A DNA stretch of 64,000 bases from Cotesia glomerata (taxonomy: Eukaryota > Arthropoda > Insecta > Hymenoptera > Braconidae). Position 1 is the first letter of the stretch, and each line of letters starts with the position of its first letter. Under the pieces are notes generated by a model. That model saw nothing but the letters and a program-made list of their open reading frames with translations. It searched no databases and was not told where the DNA came from. Shown in pieces: positions 40,310-48,803 of the stretch. A program made the position numbers and the translations under genes. The DNA is taken from assembly GCF_020080835.1 (NCBI RefSeq), contig NC_058160.1:13579506-13643505 (forward strand), read 5' to 3'.

Positions 40310-41000
40310 TTAGGAAAACGGTTGACCCTAAAGGCCATCCCTGCAACTTCCCGCTAATTCCATACTTGAGCACTTAAAATTGCATCAATGACGTTTTTGA
40401 GGTCTTCGAGCTTAGAAATATAATTTATGGGTTATTTTGAGCTCTCCGAGCTCAAAGAGATTGTTTTCGTATGCTTTTGAGCTCTTTGAGCTCGAAAGTC
40501 TGATAGAGATTTGATAAGACACTATTTTTTGAACTTTTAAACCGCAATAACTTTTGAATAAATAAACCGATTTTCACGCGGTTGGCAGCATTCGACGCAG
40601 TTTTTCAAGCCTCACAAAGAATCTCAAATTTTGAATTGATCGCGCTAGGAATTTTGGAGTTATTCCGAAAAAACACTTTTTTTCGGTTTTCTTTCGTTCA
40701 CGATATCTCTCGAACGAATCAACCGATTTTGACCGGACTGGAGGCGATCGACGTGGTTTTTCGAGATTAAGAGCTGATTAGTTTTTAGAATTGAACCATA
40801 AAGCCCTTTGAAAGTTATTCCAAAGAAACCACATTTGAGAAATATTTTTTTTTTTTCAGTTTTTTGAAGATTTCTCCAAATCTATTGATCTGAATCGGTC
40901 CAAATAGTTTTCAAAATCTTAGTTTGGTCAAGCCCTTTCGAATAGCACCAACCACGATAAAATCGGTCAAGCCGTTCAAAAGTTATAAGCGGTTCACATA

Positions 41001-41074
<74 letters not shown>

Positions 41075-41231
41075 TACATACAGACACCGTGACAACCTCA
41101 CGGGGATAGTCAGGGAAGCTTCCTGTGACGTTCAAACGTCGAGATCTGATGAAAACTCGATTTTTGCAAAACGGGGTGAAAACAATAACTTCCTGATTTA
41201 TGAAAATCTTCGATTTTCTTAGCGGGAAGTT
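40310..41231 (-). repeat. R repeat copy, minus orientation, complete with both end motifs
   Basis: On the plus strand it starts TTAGGAAAACGGTTGACCCT and has AACTTCCCGCTAA at about 40351. It passes three GAGCTC-type hairpins (40395-40500), at least two subrepeats, AGTTATAAGCGGTTCACATA and the AC tract 41005-41070, and ends CTTAGCGGGAAGTT at 41231. It is one of the two best copies and is followed by plus-strand copies. Confidence 0.9.
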
Positions 41232-41239
41232 AAAAATTT

Positions 41240-41508
41240 TTCATCAGTTTTCATCAAAACTTGACCTTCTAAGGTCACAGGAGGCTGCTCTGACTATTCC
41301 CGCGATGGTGTGTGTGCGGCTGTACGTATGTGTGTGTGTGTGTTTTTTTTTTTCAACTTCCCGCTAAGAAAATTGTAAATTTTCAAAAATCGGGAAGTTA
41401 TTGTTTTCAACCCGTTTTTCGAAAATCGAGTTTTCATCAGATCTCGACGTTTTGAGGTCTTGGGAAGCTTTCCTGACTATTTCCGTGGTGATGTCACCGT
41501 TTTTTTTT
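41240..41508 (+). repeat. Two truncated R left-end segments in tandem
   Basis: 41240-41350 carries the GAGTTTTCATCAG-type block and a GT tract. 41355-41508 restarts with AACTTCCCGCTAAGAAAATT and stops at GTGATGTCACCG before the next copy begins. Both lack subrepeats. Confidence 0.8.
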
Positions 41509-41663
41509 AACTTCCCGCTAAAAATCTCAGATTTTCAAAAATCGGGAAGTTATTGTTTTTACCCCGTTTGGCAAAAATCGAGTTTTCATCAGATCTCGAC
41601 GTTTGAAGGTCACAGGAAGCTTCCCTGACCACCCCCGCGATGTTGTCACTATGTCTGTATGTA

Positions 41664-41724
<61 letters not shown>

Positions 41725-42746
41725 CTATGTGACTCGCTTATAACTTTTGAACGGTTGAACCGATTTCATCGCGGTTGGTGCCATTCGAAAGGGCTACGCT
41801 AAACTTAGATTTCCTGAGAATTTGAACCGATTCGGACCGATAGATTTTAAGAAATCTTGAAAAATCTTAAAAAAAATAAGAAAAAAATCATTTTTGAAAG
41901 TAGTTTTTTTGGAATATCTTTTAAACGGCTCTATCGATCAACTTCAAAAACTAATCCGCCCTTAAGCTTGAAAAACCACGCCGATCGGCGTCAACCCGAT
42001 CAAAATCGGTTGATTCGTTCGAGAGATAGCGTGAACGAAAGAAAACCGAAAAAAACCGAAAAAAGTGTTTTTTTCACATAACTTCGTCATTTCTTCTCGG
42101 ATAGTTTTTGATGATACAGAATAATCTCAGAAGTTAAAAAACCGCGTCGATTGCCGCCGAAAACGTGGAAATCGGTTGATTAGTTCGAGAGATATCCTCG
42201 ACGAAATATTTGGAAATAAGGATTTTTTCAACATAACTTCGACATTTTTTGGAATAACTTTCAAACAGCTCTACCGATCGATTCCAAAAACTAATCAGCT
42301 CTTAACATCATAAAACCACGTCGATTGCCACCAAGCTGGTCAAAATCGGTTGATTCGTTCGAGAGATATCGTGAACGAAAGAAAACCGAAAAAAGTGTTT
42401 TTTCAGAGTTACTCCGAAATTTCTAGTTTGACCAATTGAAACTTAGAAATTATTTATAAGGCTTAAAAAACTACGTAGAATGCCGCCAACCGCGTAAAAA
42501 TCGGTTCATTCATTCAAAAGTTATTGCGGTATGAACATTCAAAAAATAGTGTTCCATGAAACTTCTATCAGACTTTTGAGCTCAAAGAGCTCAAAAGCAT
42601 AGAAAAGGTATCTTTTTGAGCTCGGAGAGCTTAAAACAACACACAGATTGTACTTTTGAGCTCGAAGAGCTCAAAAAAGCGGCCAGGTATTAACGGAATT
42701 AGCGGGAAGTTGCAGGGATGGCCTTTAGGGTCAACCGTTTTCCTAA
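41509..42746 (+). repeat. R repeat copy, plus orientation, complete reference copy
   Basis: The copy runs from AACTTCCCGCTAA at 41509 through the left block and (GT)n at 41668-41723. An inverted half-subrepeat (CTTATAACTTTTGAACGG) follows, then four direct subrepeats whose AATCGGTT motifs lie at about 42005, 42171, 42345 and 42500 (spacing 166, 174 and 155). Three hairpins follow at 42573-42597, 42612-42635 and 42654-42676. The end motif TTAGCGGGAAGTT is at 42699-42711 and the tail GGTCAACCGTTTTCCTAA ends at 42746. LINE E starts at the following T-run. Confidence 0.9.
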
Positions 42747-43014
42747 TTTTTTTTTTTTTTTTTTTTTTTTTCCCTTTTAGGGGGGGGAATCCTTTTTACG
42801 GATTCTAGGCATAGCTGTTTGGCCTGGATATGTGGCGACTCGACGCAGCGTCATACTAAAACTCGACACTAACGCCCCTACCCACTAAACCCTAAACCCC
42901 TTTTCCTTCTTTCCTCTAATCCCTCATGGAAACCGCCGTCAGGCATTACTTCGTGAAGGGAGGATCTAGCTACTGCTCTTCCTTCTGGTGGCCAAGGTGT
43001 TAACTACCTTCCTT

Positions 43015-45993
43015 CTATCTTCTGCTATTTGCTCTTTTTCTTTCGGTGGAACGCAAGTCTTTAAGGACTTCTGTTGCAAACGTGTTGGTAGCGTTCCAGG
43101 CAGCTTCTGATGACAACATTGCTTCTACTAGTAAATCTGGTTGCATTCTCTGGTTCAGGATCCTCTCCAGTTCTTTACGCTGTGGATCGAAACGAGGACA
43201 TACAAAGAAGACGTTCTCCGCGTCTTCAGCAGCTCCTGGGCAGGACGGGCACTCCGAAGAGTCATCGTGCTTAAAGCGGTGTAGATACTCTCGAAAACAC
43301 CCATGTCCCGACAACATCTGCGTAAGATAGTAATTGACCTCACCGTGATTCCGGTTAAGCCAAATGTCGATCCGAGGTATGAGACGGTGCGTCCACCGAC
43401 CCTTCTCTGCAGCATCCCATTGTAGTTGCCATCGGCCTATGCTCTTCTGCTGTTCTTCAATTCTAAGTTCTTCAGGGATCAGTGCAGTTGACCTTTTTCG
43501 TTGGTAAAGGGCCCGTCTTTCCTCTGCTAGAACTCTAAGAGGTAGGGTTCCAGCAATGACGCACACTGCTTCTTCTGATATAGTGCGAAAGGCACTAGCT
43601 ACTCGTAGGGCACTCAGTCGATATACTGGTCCAGCCTTTCTCCATGATTCTTGCGTCTTTAATGCGTCGGCCCAAATGGATATTCCGTAAGTGAGCACCG
43701 ATATGACTACTGATGACAATAATAGCCTCCTGCTCTGTTTTGGGCCTCCGACGTTCGGCATTAGTCGTGTGAGACTAGCCCTCACTACTGACGCTTTGGC
43801 ACTGACATGTTCCACTTGCTGCTTGAAGTTGAGTCGGGCATCAAGCATCACTCCCAAATATCGGATATAAGGTTGTGATGTGATTTCTTGTTCGCCGACT
43901 TTCAGCTTAATGATCTCTACCACTTTTCTGCTGGTAATAAGCACTGCCTCAGTCTTGTGTTGCGCCAGTTGCAGGTTCACTGCGTCCATCCACCGGTCAA
44001 CGCGCTCAAAAGTGAGATCGAACATATGGTTTATCTCGTCAAGGTGTTTGGCAACAATCACTATGGCTACGTCATCTGCATATGCTACGAGTTTGACGTT
44101 TCTTGGCAGAGTTAGTCTAAATAGACCGTCATACATAATATTCCACATGAGAGGGCCTAGGACTGAACCTTGTGGTACACCTCCAGTAATATCATACTCC
44201 CTCGGACCGTTCTTCGTGTCATACTTCAAGACCCTATTTTCAAAGTAGCTTGTTACGATCTTAAGAAGGTATTCTGGTACATTCTTCTCTTGGAGGGCCT
44301 GCATGATGCATTCCCAATTGGCGGAGTTGAATGCGTTTCTGATGTCTAGGGTCGCCACCAGGCAATACTCTTTCGTTCCACCCTTCCACCTGGTTCCTGC
44401 GATTGCTTCCTTGGCCGTATCAACAACCAGTTTGATTGCGTCCAGGGTTGATCGTCCTTTCCGGAATCCATACTGATTGTCTGCCAGGAGTGGGTCGACT
44501 ACTGCTTCAATTCTCTGGTGAATTATGCGTTCAAATATCTTACCCGCTGTATCTAGCATGCAAAGTGGGCGGTAAGATGACGGTTCATCCGGTGGTTTCT
44601 TCCCTTTAGGTAACAGTACCAATCGTTGCTGTTTCCACTTATGCGGGAAAGTCCCCTCCTTAAGGCATGAATTATAAACGTCTAGGAATAATGTTGGAGC
44701 TGCCTTTATGATGGTTTTCAAGGCTATATTAGGGATTCCGTCCAATCTCGGCGCTTTATTATTCCCTACACGGTTACAGGCCTCCAGCAGTTCTTCTTCA
44801 GTGACAGGTGGAGTGTCATCCAGTTCGCCTGGCGCGAACTGGTAATCGAAGTTGCGTTGCTGTGGGAATAGTGCAGTGACGATTTTCTGGAGAAGTTGAG
44901 GACACGTAGGTGATGGCATTTGTTGTTTTTTTAGGTGGGTCATAACCACCTTATAAGGCCTACCCCACACGTCTTTATCCACCTCGTTGATGAGCTCTTT
45001 CCAGCATTGTCTCTTACTATCCTTGATAGCTTTGTTCAATGATCGACGGGCTTTTTTGTATTCTGCGACCAGCTCCGCAGAGTTAGGTCGTCGATAGCCA
45101 CGCTGGGATATTCTTCGTTTCTTTAGACACTCTTTCCGAAGAACACTGATGTGGTCGTTCCACCAGTGCACTGCCGGGCGTTGGCTTATGCTGTGTTTCT
45201 GGACCATACTGGCGTCACAGGCCTGGACAACTCTTTTCATCAGGTCCTTGGTCATTTCTTCTGCGGATCCAGTAGTAATCGGTTCACTATTAAGGGCTAT
45301 TACCAATGTGCTTGTGTCAAAAGGCTTCACTTTCCATCCAATGGTATTGAATGACTTGATTGGTCTTCTTGTATTCCGGTCATGTGATATTTCCCAGAGA
45401 ATTGCCTTGTGGTCACTGGCTGTGTAGATATCCATCACCTTCCAGTCGTATTTCCCACTGATGAGGCTGCTGCTGACGAAAGTGAGATCTACGATAGAGC
45501 TTGCTTCTCCTTTAGTATAGGTTGGCGTATCACCACTGTTGAGCTGGACTACATCTAGTGTAGAGAAAGCTTCTAGGAGTGCTTTTCCTCGCGCATTTGT
45601 CTGCTTGCTGCCCCAGTCTACTGCCCAGGAGTTGAAGTCACCGGCAATCGCGACCGGATAGTGCTGCTTGGCGTTCTCGGTCAGTTTGTCCAAGAATTCA
45701 GTGAATTCAACAATGGATAGGCTAGGTGGTGCATAACAGCTGTAGAAACGGATGCCGTTTACTGTTGCTGCTACAAAGCCGGCATTATCATTGTTAACTA
45801 CACTCTGGAAGGGATGCTTACCACAAGACCAGATGGCAGCCTTGGTGGTGCTGTCAGATTCCCAAAGCTGGGTATTCAGGTATCTGTATGGCTCTGCTAT
45901 CATTACTAAGTCTAACTCTAGTTCTCTTGCTGTTTGCATAAGCAGATTATGTGCAGCTTCGCAATGGTTTAGGTTTAGCTGCAATATCTTCAT
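43015..45993 (-). CDS. LINE E ORF2: endonuclease-reverse transcriptase, 992 aa
   Basis: The protein nicks target DNA and copies element RNA onto it. I chose the ATG at 45993 (MKILQLNLNHCEAAHNLL) because it overlaps the ORF1 stop as ATGA and LINE endonucleases begin with this LNLNHC-type block; the frame is open further upstream to 46410 only because of frameshifts in ORF1. The domains are an APE-type endonuclease (about 1-215, with AGDFNSWAVDWGSK and TASDHKAILWEI), RT (about 350-750, QYGFRKGRSTLDAIK, GGVPQGSVLGPL and AYADDVAIVIVAKH near residue 637) and a C-terminal zinc region (about 910-930). There is no RNase H, as in R1. Two oddities argue against activity. APRLDGIPN has R where the other copies have G, and the C-terminal motif reads AENVFF instead of AEHVFF, losing a zinc ligand. 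Confidence 0.95.
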   Translation of the reverse strand: MKILQLNLNHCEAAHNLLMQTARELELDLVMIAEPYRYLNTQLWESDSTTKAAIWSCGKHPFQSVVNNDNAGFVAATVNGIRFYSCYAPPSLSIVEFTEFLDKLTENAKQHYPVAIAGDFNSWAVDWGSKQTNARGKALLEAFSTLDVVQLNSGDTPTYTKGEASSIVDLTFVSSSLISGKYDWKVMDIYTASDHKAILWEISHDRNTRRPIKSFNTIGWKVKPFDTSTLVIALNSEPITTGSAEEMTKDLMKRVVQACDASMVQKHSISQRPAVHWWNDHISVLRKECLKKRRISQRGYRRPNSAELVAEYKKARRSLNKAIKDSKRQCWKELINEVDKDVWGRPYKVVMTHLKKQQMPSPTCPQLLQKIVTALFPQQRNFDYQFAPGELDDTPPVTEEELLEACNRVGNNKAPRLDGIPNIALKTIIKAAPTLFLDVYNSCLKEGTFPHKWKQQRLVLLPKGKKPPDEPSSYRPLCMLDTAGKIFERIIHQRIEAVVDPLLADNQYGFRKGRSTLDAIKLVVDTAKEAIAGTRWKGGTKEYCLVATLDIRNAFNSANWECIMQALQEKNVPEYLLKIVTSYFENRVLKYDTKNGPREYDITGGVPQGSVLGPLMWNIMYDGLFRLTLPRNVKLVAYADDVAIVIVAKHLDEINHMFDLTFERVDRWMDAVNLQLAQHKTEAVLITSRKVVEIIKLKVGEQEITSQPYIRYLGVMLDARLNFKQQVEHVSAKASVVRASLTRLMPNVGGPKQSRRLLLSSVVISVLTYGISIWADALKTQESWRKAGPVYRLSALRVASAFRTISEEAVCVIAGTLPLRVLAEERRALYQRKRSTALIPEELRIEEQQKSIGRWQLQWDAAEKGRWTHRLIPRIDIWLNRNHGEVNYYLTQMLSGHGCFREYLHRFKHDDSSECPSCPGAAEDAENVFFVCPRFDPQRKELERILNQRMQPDLLVEAMLSSEAAWNATNTFATEVLKDLRSTERKRANSRR

Positions 45994-47348
45994 GTCTGTT
46001 TGTTTGTTATCTTCTGGAGTGCCTCTTTGAATACTGGATGCGCCGGCATGATAAGCCGAGTTCTCCGCACTTTGATCCGCGCATAATACACATTTCGCTG
46101 GGTTTTTGCATTCAGCAATCTTGTGTCCCTCTTGTCCGCACCTAATACATAGCTTAGACCGATCCACATTGCTCTTGCACTGGGATTCAAGATGTCCAAA
46201 GTGCCAGCACTTGAAACATTGGATTGGTCTCCTCGTAGCTCGGATTCGGCAGTTGGCCCAGCCGATCCGGACTTCACCGCTTCCTGTCAATATCTTCCGC
46301 GCTGCAGCTGCTGGTAGTGTCACAACAGCTGTCTGAGTACCTCTGTAGGCCTTATGAATCTTAATTGTCCCTAGTGGTATCTCGCAGGTTTCTCCGATTT
46401 CCGTTTGCAAGGCAGCCTGAATATCCTCCTTGGTTGTGGTACCGTCAAGATCTCGGATTTCGACGTCTTCCTGTGGCCCTTTGCAGATTACCTTTGCGTC
46501 TTCTTGGAGGATGTCCGCGATGGTCTTCTGTAAGGCTTGGCCTCGGTCTTCCTCGAAAGCGTAATCAGCAAGCTCCCGGTCCTAGTTCTTTGGATCTTAT
46601 CCACTGTAGTACAAACCTGTTCGTCAGGGACGTCCTGCTTTATTCGCTTCAGAATTTCAGCATACTTTGCCGTCTCTGTGGGGCGGATGATCAGTGCGTC
46701 CGGCCTGATCCGTTTGCGCGGTTCTTTCCGATCAGGCTCTGGCCTGGACTTCTTCGGCGGTTGCTTCTGGAGCTTTTCTACTGCTTGCTCTCTCTTGGAC
46801 TTCCTTGACTGGGCTTTTTGCCATTCATTCACCTCCTTTTTTCCGCCGTTCTGTGTAACTGCGTTTTTCGGGGGACTTGGTTTAAGGTCCTTCTTCTTCT
46901 TTGTACGGCTGGTCATTGAGTCTGGGGAATTTCGTTCTTTCCTTTTCCCGGGCCTGATATCAGTTCCAGTTTCCTCTCCGTCTTCAACAACTGACTCGAC
47001 GTCACCCTCGCCACCTGTGTCCATCTCCTCGACAAACGTGTCGGCTTTTGCTGGTGAAACCGCTGTCACACTCGTCTTCATCACGATATTACCGTGTTGT
47101 TGTTGGATCTCCTGCCATTCTTGGTCCAGTTTTTTGAACCTTCTCAGGGCACTGCAGATGTTCGTCGACTTCGACTTGATCTCCTTGTGGACATTTTGCT
47201 TGGTTTGGAGAAAGTCCTGCAGTCCACTGACTAGCTTCTCCAGATGTGCCAGCGCATCTGTCCTCTTCATCTTTGCACTAAGTAGCAGTGCGTCTTGCTG
47301 GGCATGAGGCCCGTTTTCACTCTTGTTTGTTTCCTGTGCATTACTCAT
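45990..47348 (-). pseudogene. LINE E ORF1 (Gag-like, CCHC), two compensating frameshifts
   Basis: ORF1 binds element RNA. It starts at 47348 (MSNAQETNKSENG), has a helical region (AHLEKLVSGLQDFLQTK), a Lys/Arg-rich middle, KYAEILKRIKQDVPDEQV, and then the zinc knuckles CFKCWHFGHLESQC, CIRCGQEGHKIAEC and CVLC, ending FKEALQKITNKQT. N- and C-terminal parts are in one frame. The part from about 46555 to 46030 is in another, the frame of ORF2. Comparison with LINE A suggests two small deletions (near 46555 and 46030) that together restore frame. Translated as is, ORF1 stops at 46488, and the knuckles become fused to ORF2 (a 1131-codon frame from 46410). Confidence 0.88.
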
Positions 47349-47887
47349 ACTTTTTAATTTACCAGCGCATCGTACGGAGTGGAGCGGGTTGCCATAACTA
47401 GGAACGGGTGTACCCTCGGAGATAGTACTCCTACCCCAGTTCCCTGAGGCCTAGCCGACACTTAGCCAGTCCCGGAATACACGGACGGACTAGACTCGCT
47501 CGGAGCGGTGAAGATTCCGATCTCTAACACTCACTGCGTACTTCCTGATCAAGGCCCGAAGTGGCTGGCTCCTGATCCACTGCTGCAACTTACACCTCGG
47601 TAGAGCAAGCTGACATCAGCCGTGGCCTGCATCGTCGGAAACTACGATACAGGTTCCGGTCACTCCCAGTGGGTCACAGCAGAGAACGATCGTCTTGTTA
47701 GGTCAGTTAGTGTGACCAACCCATTAAAGGGGAGTTTTGTCCACGGGAGCGTATTTTGTTTGGTTATTTTGCTTGGCTCCTACCCGCTGTACCTCATCAA
47801 CTAAGAGATTAAGTGTCATCCAAGGACAGCGAGCGTTCTCCCATCCGCTCGGGGAGACGCGCCCGCTAGCAGTATCTCTTCTGCCCC

Positions 47888-47889
<2 letters not shown>
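47349..47889 (-). other. LINE E 5' untranslated region
   Basis: It matches the LINE A 5' UTR (9256-9667) except for a segment of about 140 bp at 47665-47810 (from GGGTCACAGCAGAGAACG to CATCAACTAAGAG) that A lacks. In R1-clade LINEs this region normally carries the internal promoter; I see no motif that proves it. Confidence 0.8.
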
Positions 47890-47931
<42 letters not shown>

Positions 47932-48568
47932 CTCTCATACCTTTTGAACGGGTCATCCGATGCGTTCTGAAGAGTTCCTTTGCCCCTAGAACTCTGATAC
48001 TAATTTACAAAATTTGAGTCGATCAATTTTGAAAAATCTCAGAAATAAAATTTCTAAAAATTCGTTTTTTTGAAATATCTTTTAAATGGCTCACCCAATC
48101 AATTCCAAAAACTAATCAGCTCTTTACCTCAAAAAACCACGTCGGTTGCCACCAGTCCAGTCAAAATTGGTTGATTTGTTCGTGTGATATCGTTGTCGAA
48201 AAAAATTTTTTTTTCAGAATTTCTATAAAATTTTTAGTCTGACCAGTTTACGCTCGAAGATTTTTCAAAGAACTCAAAAAACTGCGTTGATCGCCGTAAA
48301 CTGCAAGGAAATCGGTTAATTCATTCGAAAGTTATTGCGGATTGAAAATTCAAAAAATAGTGTTTTATAAAACTTGCATTAGCCTGTTGAGCTCGAAGAG
48401 CTCAAAAGCACCGTACAGCGTGTTATTTGAGCTCGGAGAGCTCAAAATTACACAAAAATTATATTTTTGAGCTTGAAGAGCTTACAAAATAAGTGAATTG
48501 TTGAGCACTTAGGTGTGGAGGTAGCGGAAAGTTGCAAGGGTGGCCTTTAGGGTCAACCGTTTTCCTAA
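47890..48568 (+). repeat. R repeat copy lacking its left segment, between LINEs E and F
   Basis: It starts with (TG)n (47890-47927), has AAATCTCTCATACCTTTTGA, two or three subrepeats and three GAGCTC-type hairpins (48385-48485), and ends GGTCAACCGTTTTCCTAA at about 48568. The roughly 200-bp left segment normally preceding the GT tract is missing; LINE E takes its place. Confidence 0.85.
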
Positions 48569-48803
48569 TTTTTTTTTTTTTATAGAGGAGGTAAAATACA
48601 TTTACGTATGGCAGGACTAGGTGTTTGCCTGGGTATGTCGGACTCAGAAGTCAATATTATTTTGCAACAATACCGACTAAACATCCTCCTCTCTTCTTTC
48701 CCCATAGATGTTACAGGGAAGACTGAATCGGGACCGCGTTAGCATTACTTCGAACCAGTCCATGTTGTGTCTCACGACACCTACTTCTTGTTACTACTGA
48801 TTT

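Larger units (their letters stand above)
42747..47889 (-). mobile_element. LINE E, R1-clade family 1, full-length copy
   Basis: A 5.1-kb minus-strand element with poly(A) (T at 42747-42771), 3' UTR, ORF2, ORF1 and a 540-bp 5' UTR that ends next to (TG)n at 47890. It is the least damaged LINE in the window. ORF1 and ORF2 overlap by ATGA (45990-45993), the arrangement expected in the R1 clade. On the 3' side it joins the T-run after the right end of an R copy, not a GT tract. Confidence 0.95.

Noticed and set aside
41732..42530. The idea that R subrepeats encode a repeat protein
   Set aside because: Subrepeat lengths (166, 174, 155) do not keep a common frame and stops are frequent in all frames.
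42720..42746. Firm Helitron assignment of R from its CCTAA-T end
   Set aside because: No convincing hairpin precedes the end and no matching 5' TC end was found; kept only as an alternative.
43046..47307. Plus-strand ORFs opposite LINE E, including one of 256 codons at 46537-47307
   Set aside because: They are antisense to ORF1 and ORF2 and rich in Ser/Phe/Leu as expected of such shadows.
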